From Pseudomonadota bacterium (lineage in GTDB: Bacteria; Desulfobacterota; Binatia; Binatales; Binataceae): 64,000 nucleotides of DNA. The notes under the pieces were generated by a model. It did not search any database and was not told where the DNA came from. It saw only the letters and a list, made by a program, of their open reading frames with translations. The stretch lies in assembly GCA_021324885.1 (NCBI GenBank), contig JAJPIF010000011.1:124001-188000 (forward strand), written 5' to 3'. The position numbers were made by a program, and so were the translations under genes. This document shows positions 17,382 to 24,703 of this stretch, in pieces (the first letter of the stretch is position 1; each line of letters begins with the position of its first letter).

Positions 17382-18500
17382 GTGCAGGAACCGCCCAATC
17401 TGTGGGTCGAGCGGATGGATCGGCGCTTTCGCGATCGCGCGCCGCGAATCGTCACCAAAACCTCGACCCGCGGCAACCATGAAGAGTACGACGTCTTCCA
17501 AATCGACGGTTTGGCGCCGGTCGATTTTATCGACACCATCGCCACGATGGCCAACGAAAAGGCCGCGGGCACGCCGATTACCGGCCGCGGTCACAATCGG
17601 ATTGCCGACGTGCGTCCGGGCGCGGCCGACCCTATCGCGCGGCTGGCCGATCAGGAACTGGACAACATCCGCGCCGAGGTGATCTATCCCAACTGCGGGA
17701 CGTACATCCTGGCCGCTCCCGACCTGGAGTACCGCCGGGAGTGCATCCGCGTTTACAATGATTTTCTTTCAGAATTCTGCTCCGCCGCGCCCCAGCGCCT
17801 GGTAGGCGTGGGAATCCTGCCGATTGGCGGCCCGATCCAATGGGCGGTCGAGGAGGCCAAGCGCATCGCGAAAATGAATCTGAAGTCGGTCCTGCTGCCC
17901 GCCGATACTCCCAATCGTCCCTGGTGGGATCCTTATTACGTCCCGCTGTGGGACGCGCTGGCGGACCTCGCGATGCCGCTGTCGTTTCACAACACCGCCA
18001 CCGAGCAGTTCATGTCGCCGACCGAAAAAGCCGCCGGCATCAGCCTGGCGGCGAGGGTCGGCGGTTACGGTATCGTCGAGACCAAGATCGGCAACCAGAT
18101 GCGCAGCCTGACCTGCCTGCTCGGTTCCGCCGTGGCTCAGCGTTATCCGAGCCTGCAATTTGTAATCGCCGAAGGCGGCATCGGCTGGGTCGCGCCGGTA
18201 ATCCGCCTGATGGACCATTGGTGGGAGGACCATCATCATTATCTCGAGCCGCGTTTGGACGAGCCGCCCAGTTTCTATTGTCATCGGCAGTTCTGGTTCA
18301 CCTTCGAAGACGACCGCGCCGGCCTGCTGACCCGCGAACTGCTCAACGTCGACCATCTGATGTGGGGCTCCGACTACCCGCACACCGAGGGCACGTTCCC
18401 GGGCTCAAAGCGCCGCGTCGAGAAAGACTTCGCCGGCGTCCCGGACGACGAGCGGCGCCGGATCACGTCCGGCAATGCCGCCCGCCTGTACGGGGTCTGA
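17382..18500 (+). CDS. Amidohydrolase-2 family enzyme with frameshifted start
   Basis: The open frame, from GTG 17382, encodes 372 residues of an amidohydrolase-2 protein (FVIAEGGIGWVAP, MWGSDYPHTEGTFPG). The family's N-terminal metal motif (SADGHVQEP) is encoded just upstream at 17355-17390 in this same frame, but that frame has no start codon before the stop at 17295. The natural start, ATG 17338 with GGGAG 8 bases before it (MAESN...), is in a different frame, so one base appears missing near 17353. Either the gene is damaged or the assembly has an error. With the GTG start the enzyme would lack a metal-ligand histidine segment. It shares strand and neighbourhood with the SDR gene. Confidence 0.8.
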   Translation: MQEPPNLWVERMDRRFRDRAPRIVTKTSTRGNHEEYDVFQIDGLAPVDFIDTIATMANEKAAGTPITGRGHNRIADVRPGAADPIARLADQELDNIRAEVIYPNCGTYILAAPDLEYRRECIRVYNDFLSEFCSAAPQRLVGVGILPIGGPIQWAVEEAKRIAKMNLKSVLLPADTPNRPWWDPYYVPLWDALADLAMPLSFHNTATEQFMSPTEKAAGISLAARVGGYGIVETKIGNQMRSLTCLLGSAVAQRYPSLQFVIAEGGIGWVAPVIRLMDHWWEDHHHYLEPRLDEPPSFYCHRQFWFTFEDDRAGLLTRELLNVDHLMWGSDYPHTEGTFPGSKRRVEKDFAGVPDDERRRITSGNAARLYGV

Positions 18501-18612
18501 CCCGAACCGCCAGTGGGGGACAGGAGCAGTCCCGGTACTCCCCGACGACCTGCTCTCGCAGCCCGAAAACGTCAAATGGCATCGAGCGTCGCCCCTCAAA
18601 TCGCTTTTTCGG

Positions 18613-18942
18613 TCACGCTGCGGAGGATGCGCGGTGGACTGGAATCCGTTCAAGCTCCGCGCGCAGCTCGCGCTCGGCATGCCAGAGGTCGTACGCTTGC
18701 TGCATCCGGAGCCACAATCCCGGACCGTTGCCGCAGAAGCGCCCCAGCCGCACGGCCATCTCCGGCGTGATCGACACCTTCTCGGCCATAATCCGATGAA
18801 GCGTCTGGCGCGTTACGCCAAGCTGCCGCGCCGCCTCGCTAACCGAGAGACCGAGCGCAGGAAGGACATCCTCGCGCAGGATCGCGCCCGGATGGGTAGG
18901 CCGTCGCTTCAAGCCGGTTTTAGTTTTCGAATCGCGACTCAT
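18613..18942 (-). CDS. higA: HigA-family antitoxin (XRE helix-turn-helix)
   Basis: A 109-residue antitoxin of the HigA/VapA addiction-module family. A short N-terminus with RPTHPGAILREDVLPALG leads into the helix-turn-helix LSVSEAARQLGVTRQTLHRIM (about 31-51) and RLGRFCGNGPGLWLRMQ, all typical of HigA. It binds the HigB toxin and represses its own promoter. It follows the toxin gene by 9 bases, the normal higBA order. The partner toxin frame is broken by an amber codon, so this antitoxin may be an orphan. It lies at the left edge of a conjugative-element remnant. Confidence 0.92.
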   Translation of the reverse strand: MSRDSKTKTGLKRRPTHPGAILREDVLPALGLSVSEAARQLGVTRQTLHRIMAEKVSITPEMAVRLGRFCGNGPGLWLRMQQAYDLWHAERELRAELERIPVHRASSAA

Positions 18943-18951
18943 ATGTTTTCC

Positions 18952-19227
18952 TCAATGGTACTGTTCCAGGTCAACGTTCCACGCGTCGCCGTCGCCCCAT
19001 TCGAACGTGATGCGGCAGGGACCGTTAACGTGAAGCCTGTAGCGCTGCGGCTTGCCCCTGAGAGGATGGAAATCGAAGCCGGGGACGTTGAGGTCGCGCA
19101 GCGTCGCAGCCTATTCCAGCGCATCCAGTCTCCGGAGCGCCCTCTCTTGGAGGTCCGCCGCCACTTTTCGGCTTCGGCCTTTGCGAAACAACTCCTCAAG
19201 CCCCTTGTAGCGAAAGCTCCGGATCAC
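18952..19227 (-). pseudogene. higB: HigB toxin gene interrupted by an amber codon
   Basis: Read from GTG 19227 on the minus strand, the frame gives MIRSFRYKGLEELFRKGRS, a textbook HigB start, and runs to a TGA at 18952-18954 as a 91-codon gene ending in DAWNVDLEQYH. Codon 39 (19111-19113) is TAG, between LDALE and AATLRDL. HigB is a ribosome-dependent mRNA endonuclease of the RelE fold; truncation after 38 residues should abolish activity. The rest of the frame is undamaged, so the mutation is recent, or the codon is suppressed, or it is a sequencing error. Confidence 0.85.
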
Positions 19228-19242
19228 CGCGAGAGCGTAACA

Positions 19243-19485
19243 TCATGCGTTACAGGTGTAAATGCGCGAGTCACGGAGACAAGACGGCCCGACGGCGTGT
19301 CTGCGTCCTTCCAGCTCGGCCTTGATCTGCTTGCACAGGCGCCACATCGACGCGGTAATGGTCTCGCCAAGGTCGAAACCCGCAGCTTCGGCTCGGCTGC
19401 GCAGTCCCTCTATCTCGCGCTTGAGCGACGCCGGCAGCTTGAAGATGATCGCTTCACTTTCCTGTTTGCGCTTCAGAACTCCCAT
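19243..19485 (-). CDS. Small conjugation-cluster protein (DUF2274-like position)
   Basis: 80 residues, with an excellent Shine-Dalgarno (AAGGAGAAG, 5 bases before ATG). The N-terminal half, AIIFKLPASLKREIEGL..., has the strand-helix-helix look of a ribbon-helix-helix or DUF2274 protein, followed by a helical tail. In trb-type conjugative elements a small DUF2274 gene normally follows trbI, and this one starts 30 bases after trbI, so I infer the same role; the sequence similarity itself is weak. The C-terminus overlaps nothing but ends 15 bases before the toxin pseudogene. Confidence 0.55.
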   Translation of the reverse strand: MGVLKRKQESEAIIFKLPASLKREIEGLRSRAEAAGFDLGETITASMWRLCKQIKAELEGRRHAVGPSCLRDSRIYTCNA

Positions 19486-19515
19486 CGTTCTTCTCCTTCG
19501 AAGTTGATTGCAGCC

Positions 19516-20670
19516 TCAATTCCGATAGGGGGCCGCAAATGCCAGGTCCTGGGTCACCATCACATTGAATTGATAGCCGGGCCGGATTTCGATTGTCGGA
19601 GGCCGGTTCATGCCGTTCCCAAGCATTTGCTGGCCTAACGCGCCGTACTGTCCCGACGCTGCTGAACCTGCCATCTCACCGGCCATCGCCCACTGGTTGG
19701 GCTGGTAGTAGCCGTATTGCCCGTAAAGTCCTCCGCCACCGAAGGTCGCCATTTGTCCGACCATCTGGCCGGCACTGATCAGGCTCATCAACGCGGCGGT
19801 GCCAAAGGTGCGCAGATAATGGTTGTCAACCTGGTCGGAAAAGCCGGTATGGCCGCTCTGATCGGCGCCGGGCATTTGCGGCAAGTCCATGCTGGCAGTG
19901 TTTGGGAAGATGAGGCGTTGCCACCCGATTTGAATGCGCTGCTGACCAAAGGCCGACGCGTTTTGGTACGCTCCGATTAGCCTGCTGCCTTGCGGGATAA
20001 GCAGGTACCTGCCGGTGGCGCTATCCAGGACATTTTCACTCACCTGCGCGATGATCGGTCCGGGCAGATCGGAGTTGATTCCGCTTCCGAGAACGGCGGG
20101 AATCACGCTTCCTGCCATGACCGTGTAGACAGACGCGGGCGGACGGACCGTTATAGTCTGCCCGCTGGGAGTTGTTGGACTGGAACCAGCCGAACTAAAC
20201 GAACTATTCGCCTGGCTCTTCGAACTCGCGATCTCCAGTGCCTGACCACCATGGAAGGCCGCCACCATCTCCGGCGATTCCAGCGCCTTCATGAACTTCT
20301 CCTCGCGCCACTGCGCGTATCGACTCGGGGGCTTTGGTGGCCTGTGCTCGAAGGGTTTCTGGACGGCGGCGATGATCGCGGGAGTCGGAGCAAAGCTGGG
20401 TGCCGAATTGCGCTCAACGCCGTGTGCCGCCAAGTCTTCTATCTCGCCCCGGTCGCGCGCCGCGGCACCTGGGTCGTCTATCGCCCTCTGGACGGCGGCG
20501 TCCTGGCTCGTACCCGATGACTGGACTCCCAGTGCCAGCAGCACGCCGCCAAGCATCGCCACGCTGACGAAGGTGACTCCCAGCAGCCTGTTGAAGCGGC
20601 CTCCGTCAGGATGCTCTTCGTGCTCTTCTTCCCGCTCTTCTTGTTCGTCGATGAGGTTTTCTGTCGCCAT
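19516..20670 (-). CDS. trbI: TrbI/VirB10-like conjugal transfer protein
   Basis: A 384-residue protein with a short acidic cytoplasmic N-terminus, one membrane span (about 31-50), a proline-containing periplasmic linker (HRPPKPPSRYAQWREEKF) and a C-terminal VirB10/TrbI domain. Recognisable blocks are GSVIPAVLGSGINSDLPG, YLLIPQGSRLIGAYQ and GADQSGHTGFSDQVDNHYLRTFG (partly quoted: GADQSGHTGF). In mating-pair formation it spans both membranes and couples inner-membrane energy to the outer-membrane pore. ATG 20670 is preceded by AAGGTGA; an in-frame GTG lies 9 bases upstream. It is somewhat shorter than usual TrbI but not visibly truncated. Confidence 0.93.
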   Translation of the reverse strand: MATENLIDEQEEREEEHEEHPDGGRFNRLLGVTFVSVAMLGGVLLALGVQSSGTSQDAAVQRAIDDPGAAARDRGEIEDLAAHGVERNSAPSFAPTPAIIAAVQKPFEHRPPKPPSRYAQWREEKFMKALESPEMVAAFHGGQALEIASSKSQANSSFSSAGSSPTTPSGQTITVRPPASVYTVMAGSVIPAVLGSGINSDLPGPIIAQVSENVLDSATGRYLLIPQGSRLIGAYQNASAFGQQRIQIGWQRLIFPNTASMDLPQMPGADQSGHTGFSDQVDNHYLRTFGTAALMSLISAGQMVGQMATFGGGGLYGQYGYYQPNQWAMAGEMAGSAASGQYGALGQQMLGNGMNRPPTIEIRPGYQFNVMVTQDLAFAAPYRN

Positions 20671-20675
20671 GATTT

Positions 20676-21626
20676 TCACCTTGCACCGCCAGCGTAGGTG
20701 ATGGTCACGTGGTCCTGATTGCGTCCTACTCCCGAGACCAGAATCGCGTCCGTGAAGAGGCGATCGACGACGTAGTAATTGCCCCTGACGCGATAGTTGA
20801 CCATCTGGGTTCCGCTGCCGGCGTTAACCAGCAGGGCCGGGGCGTCGCTGGTCTTCATTCCGGCCGGCATCTGGATGTAAACGTGAGAGCTGTCGTCGAA
20901 GGCTCGAACGGGCTTCCAGGGGACATTCGGACCGGCCACCTTGTACGCGAAGTTGAGTTGCGCTGGTTCGACGCTCGCGACCTTCACAACGTTGTCCGAA
21001 TCGGGAGGCGGATCAGCGGCCTCCTGTGTCGTCTTTACTGCCGCAGAATCCGCCTCTTTCATGGCGGTCAGCAGTTCGTCGGGATAGTAAAACTCGACCT
21101 GCTGCATCGAATGGCCGGCGCGCGAGCGGAGCAGGACGTGATAGATGTGCCTGGTCGTGTAGATCGTGAGGTTGGTGCCGATGCCGGCGTTCTGTGGCTT
21201 CACGGCGAGATGAGGAACAGGATTACGCGGGTCGCCTGAAGCTGCTGGTGTCGCCATCCAGCGCTCGGTATCGCCCATCGCCACGTCGGTGATCGTCTCG
21301 CCCGGTTGAAGTTCGATGTCCGTCGTACGCAGCGGTTGGCAATCGACGACGGGCTCCGGTCCTTCGCCGTACGGATAGAGAACCGATTCAGGCGTTCTGT
21401 AGAGTGGCCATTGACCGTTCTTTTGATGCTCCTTAACCGCCGCCCGGACCTCGGATCTCTGTTGAGCCAGGAGGTCAGCGCCTGTTAGCGGTGCCGGTGT
21501 CGCTTCGGGCCGGGGAGCAGCCTCGGTGACGATTTTGAGGGGTGGCGCGGCTGGCGGAGGTTGTGCCGCGCAAGCGGCTAACGTCAGCGCCAATGTAAAA
21601 CTGCTTGCGGTCACGATTTGCTTCAT
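20676..21626 (-). CDS. trbG: TrbG/VirB9-like conjugal transfer lipoprotein
   Basis: 316 residues with a lipoprotein-like signal peptide (LALTLAACAAQ) and the VirB9/TrbG architecture: ELQPGETITDVAMGDTERW in the N-terminal domain, NLTIYTTRHIYHVLLRS, then the C-terminal domain ending FTDAILVSGVGRNQDHVTI. It forms the outer-membrane core with TrbI/VirB10 and a VirB7-type lipoprotein. The start at ATG 21626 is chosen because GGAGG lies 7 bases upstream. It ends 5 bases before trbI and starts 21 bases after trbF, so the three are one operon. Confidence 0.93.
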   Translation of the reverse strand: MKQIVTASSFTLALTLAACAAQPPPAAPPLKIVTEAAPRPEATPAPLTGADLLAQQRSEVRAAVKEHQKNGQWPLYRTPESVLYPYGEGPEPVVDCQPLRTTDIELQPGETITDVAMGDTERWMATPAASGDPRNPVPHLAVKPQNAGIGTNLTIYTTRHIYHVLLRSRAGHSMQQVEFYYPDELLTAMKEADSAAVKTTQEAADPPPDSDNVVKVASVEPAQLNFAYKVAGPNVPWKPVRAFDDSSHVYIQMPAGMKTSDAPALLVNAGSGTQMVNYRVRGNYYVVDRLFTDAILVSGVGRNQDHVTITYAGGAR

Positions 21627-21647
21627 GGCTGATGCCTCCACGCATCG

Positions 21648-22316
21648 CTAGTTCTGCTGCTCGGTCCAGCTGATCTGCGTCACGTAAAATCCGAGCGGAT
21701 TGCTCACGATGGTGTCGTCCGAATTGGGTGGAACAATCTGAGTTTGAAGCGCCGCCTCCCAGTGAGTCGGCAGGCCGATCCGAACGCCATTAAGGTCGTG
21801 CTGCAGTTCGGTCCATCGAACCTGATAGCTGCGCGGCGAGAGCCGGAGGATCGAATCAATCTGGACCGAAACCGTTCCCTTCTCGGCGAGCTTGAACGGG
21901 GTATGTGCGAAGTCGTCGGAGTGGTAGTAGCCGTCAAGGAATCTGTCTGCGGCTCCGCGCGTGTGCGCGAGCAGAGAATCAAGCATCTGATGCTCGACTT
22001 GGGGATCGCTGGTGATCGACCTTGCGTTACGAATGAACGTGGCGATTTCGTAGCGCTCGATGCGTGTCGTAACGTCCGGTGATGCCGCGGGGGTGAGTGG
22101 TTGCGGAACCGTCAACGCGTAACCAAGTTTGTCGACCTCAACGACATAGGGGATGTAGCGGCTTCGGCGGCTCAGCCAGACCATGCCGCTGGCGAGAATA
22201 ACCGAGAGAACCAGCAGGCCTCCGGCGGCGATCTGCCAGTTGCGTTTGCCGAGGACTAAATCGGCGTACCGTTCATCCCATTCGCGACGTGCCTGGACGT
22301 AGAGATCGCGCTCCAT
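21648..22316 (-). CDS. trbF: TrbF/VirB8-like conjugal transfer protein
   Basis: A 222-residue inner-membrane protein: a cytoplasmic head with a conserved ARREWDERYADLV, one span at about 27-49, then a periplasmic VirB8-like NTF2-fold domain (IPYVVEVDKLGYAL, RNARSITSDP, YQVRWTE). It is an assembly factor of the type IV secretion machine. GTAGGGGATC precedes the ATG. In complete trb operons trbL lies directly upstream. Here the next gene upstream is unrelated and divergent, so the transfer operon is cut at this point. Confidence 0.9.
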   Translation of the reverse strand: MERDLYVQARREWDERYADLVLGKRNWQIAAGGLLVLSVILASGMVWLSRRSRYIPYVVEVDKLGYALTVPQPLTPAASPDVTTRIERYEIATFIRNARSITSDPQVEHQMLDSLLAHTRGAADRFLDGYYHSDDFAHTPFKLAEKGTVSVQIDSILRLSPRSYQVRWTELQHDLNGVRIGLPTHWEAALQTQIVPPNSDDTIVSNPLGFYVTQISWTEQQN

Positions 22317-22509
22317 AAGTGTGATCCCCTACCGCTCGAAATCTGTCGTCTTTTTCGAAAGCCTATAGGTCGTTTGAGCAAGTCCTGGGCCACCGCAAGA
22401 GGTTCTACGGCCAGTCGCGCTGAACTGGCGACACTGCGGCGAAACGTCCGCAGTTACAAAGTGTTGAGTTCTCTTCGCGGATGGGGGTAGGTTTCAGGCC
22501 TGGGTTCTG

Positions 22510-23559
22510 ATGACCCACGAGAAGATGGGGTTCGATTTACTTCGACTGAGCGGTCGGCCGCTGAGCGTTCATAAGGCCATCGTCGCGCCTGATTTCAAGA
22601 GCAAGACCGTTCTAGTAACCGATACTTGGGAGTATGTTACCCTCTGGCTTAGGCGCCATCACCAGAAAAGTGCGGCCTTCTACTGGGAACAGGCGAACCA
22701 GTTTTTCGATGCGAGTCGCGATCTTCCGAACACGTCGTCGCCGCTTACGCTCTACTACTGCTTTCTGAACGCGGTCAAATGCCTTCTTAGCGTCAGAGGC
22801 ATCCCGCTGACGGAATATCATGGCGTTTCTGGAGAGTCGGAGCCCGGAAGAACTTCGCTGAGCAACGAGAAGATCGCGTTTAAGGGAAGCGGAGTGCTTG
22901 CAGGACTTTGCACTTATTTGGGTGAACCCGCCGGAGGGAAGTATTCTCTGCAGGATCTCCTCTACAATCTCGTGTACATTCACCGTGCGTACAAGCTCAC
23001 GTATTCATCGCGGCCCGAGCTTTTTGTACCCGTAGCGCACCCGCGTTTTGTCCGGAAGAGCGGTTCAAACAAGGCTTGGTTTTGTGCTGAGCTTGAAGGC
23101 CGTGACGCCAGCCTACATAGTGTCAACAAGCTCCCCGGATTTGAACGAGACAATGGGGTAGAAACACCGTTTACGATAAGGAGAAAGAAGCGATTCAACT
23201 GGCTCTATGGAGCCGGCCATAAAATCAAAAATCTCCAAGAACTCACTAGGTACCATCGTGAATTGCGCGCGCGGCTGTTTTACATTCATGGCCCTACTCG
23301 TCTGTGGTATCTGAAGCGAGGCGGAGAATTGGACGGACTGATTCCACGAAGTTCTTTGACCATGACGTTTGCGGCGATGCACCGCCTTAGTGAGTTGGCG
23401 CGCTATGAGCCGATGGGTTTGGTACGACACTTCGAGTGCCAGCACAACTGGCTGCTCTCCGAGTTTATCGCAACCGCCCGGACGCAATTTATCGACGAAA
23501 TCTCCTCAGAAATTACCGGACAAGAATTCATGATTCCCGGCCGCAAGAGCGTTGCTTGA
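22510..23559 (+). CDS. YaaC-like protein
   Basis: About 349 residues. The pattern WEYVTLWLRRHHQKSAAFYW, ASRDLPNTSSPLTLYYCFLN, then EYHGVSGE and a C-terminal RHFECQHNWLLSEFIATA matches the general layout of YaaC-family proteins, an uncharacterised bacterial family often found in variable DNA. ATG 22510 or ATG 22525 could be the start; neither has a strong ribosome site. It lies between the trb remnant and tRNA-Lys and is divergent from trbF, so it is probably cargo of the mobile element. Function unknown. Confidence 0.6.
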   Translation: MTHEKMGFDLLRLSGRPLSVHKAIVAPDFKSKTVLVTDTWEYVTLWLRRHHQKSAAFYWEQANQFFDASRDLPNTSSPLTLYYCFLNAVKCLLSVRGIPLTEYHGVSGESEPGRTSLSNEKIAFKGSGVLAGLCTYLGEPAGGKYSLQDLLYNLVYIHRAYKLTYSSRPELFVPVAHPRFVRKSGSNKAWFCAELEGRDASLHSVNKLPGFERDNGVETPFTIRRKKRFNWLYGAGHKIKNLQELTRYHRELRARLFYIHGPTRLWYLKRGGELDGLIPRSSLTMTFAAMHRLSELARYEPMGLVRHFECQHNWLLSEFIATARTQFIDEISSEITGQEFMIPGRKSVA

Positions 23560-23957
23560 CCCTGACCGCTGTCGCGCGCATGGCTGGCTCACAGTTTCCC
23601 GCTGGCCGTTGTAGCGCTATCCGACTCGTCAGTAATGGATCAGAACCCATCCCATCATTCGCTCTCCATTCAACGGAACGCGCAAACGAGCTCCCGAGGT
23701 GCGCGACCAGACTGCCCCACCGTCGTTTTTTTGCAGCCGCGCTAAAAGTCGCTTCTGGGCCATGCAGAACCCAGAGGCCTTTCGGGCGGTGCCCCAATTG
23801 TAGTTTTAGAGACTGCGGGCGGGTTGCGGAGGCGCTGCCGCAACGGAGCTCGGCGGCGAGATACGGTGATAAGGGTGACACGAGAGTGACACGGCGGACA
23901 GCGCGGGCCGTGCGGCTATCAGTCGATCCAAATTATCCAAGCTTTCTGGGCATTTTT
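23560..23957. other. Intergenic region next to tRNA-Lys
   Basis: Roughly 400 bases with no gene I can support and no integrase. It contains a hairpin (GTTGCGG ... CCGCAAC, about 23825-23846) and a tandem GTGACAC motif at 23876 and 23887. The position beside the tRNA 3' end makes it the natural place for an element boundary. Confidence 0.4.
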
Positions 23958-24034
23958 TGGTGAGCCGTCCGGGACTCGAACCCGGGACCCTCTGATTAAA
24001 AGTCAGATGCTCTACCGGCCTGAGCTAACGGCTC
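23958..24034 (-). tRNA. tRNA-Lys (anticodon TTT)
   Basis: Complete cloverleaf on the minus strand: acceptor GAGCCGT (24034-24028) pairs with ACGGCTC (23968-23962), the D arm is GCTC/GAGC, the anticodon stem is TCTGA/TCAGA with loop CTTTTAA (TTT reads lysine AAA/AAG), and the T arm is CCGGG-TTCGAGT-CCCGG. The 3' CCA is encoded (23960-23958). The 3' end faces the conjugative-element remnant, the usual geometry for integration at a tRNA. Confidence 0.97.
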
Positions 24035-24133
24035 ACCGCCAAGGTCCGCGAAACCTAACTATCTTACGGGCTTTGCAAATCTTGGCAAGCGCCGCGGCTG
24101 GGACAGAAGATTTCCGCAACCAGCGCTGCGCAA

Positions 24134-24592
24134 CTACCGGTCAGACCCTGAAGTCAGCCGCATCAGGCGCTCGCCCAGTTGATGGTCGGGCAGGTGCGTA
24201 ATGTCTTTGTCTATTTCCTTTACCACCCTTTTGCGCACGGTTTCGGGCAGGGTTGCGCGCAGGTCACCCAGGGTTTGCGGCGCCGCCACGATTACCAGTT
24301 CATCGTACCTGTGCAGCGCAAGCTCGTGTTCCAGCACCTCGGCAAGGTCCCGCGCGAAGTCGGCTTTGACTTTGCGATGAGGATCGGTGGGGGGCTCCTT
24401 CGCATGGCGGACCGTCCCCCGCGACTCGTGCCCGCGGCCCGGCCGGTCCGCGTTGATCTCGCGCGATTTCAAATTGACACCGATAAAATCCTCACCCAAT
24501 GGTGAGGTAACATTTCCGCCGTTCAGTTCGACCACGCGGGCCCTGACTCCGTCAGCTACTACGTACCATCTCCGCTTCTTTACCCAGTCCAT
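24134..24592 (-). CDS. Host-attachment-protein family (PF10116-like, baeRF fold)
   Basis: About 152 residues from ATG 24592 (a further start at 24628 is possible). It has the family pattern: RRWYVVADGVRARVVELNGG at the N-terminus, INADRPGRGHESRGTVRH, DPHRKVKADFARDLAEVLE and ELVIVAAPQTLGDLRATL, ending ITHLPDHQL. The family was named from a plant-attachment mutant but is related to bacterial eRF1-like (RNase H/Sm-like) domains, so the real role is unsettled. It is divergent from the FHA-CAP gene, sharing a short promoter region. Confidence 0.85.
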   Translation of the reverse strand: MDWVKKRRWYVVADGVRARVVELNGGNVTSPLGEDFIGVNLKSREINADRPGRGHESRGTVRHAKEPPTDPHRKVKADFARDLAEVLEHELALHRYDELVIVAAPQTLGDLRATLPETVRKRVVKEIDKDITHLPDHQLGERLMRLTSGSDR

Positions 24593-24703
24593 ATACCCAA
24601 TGATAACCGGGCGCAGCCGCCAGTGCACGCAGCAGGCTCAGCGGGCTCTTGTTTTTGGAAGTCTTTTCACGTAAACACGCACTTTGAGGGAGAATTCGGG
24701 CTT

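Noticed and set aside
18475-19638. A 387-codon plus-strand frame across the higBA region
   Set aside because: Antisense to higA, higB and the small trb-associated gene, which carry clear family motifs on the minus strand.
23560-23957. Integrase gene fragment beside tRNA-Lys
   Set aside because: I examined both strands for integrase motifs (R-H-R-Y) and found none, and no duplicated tRNA 3' end at the far side of the trb remnant.
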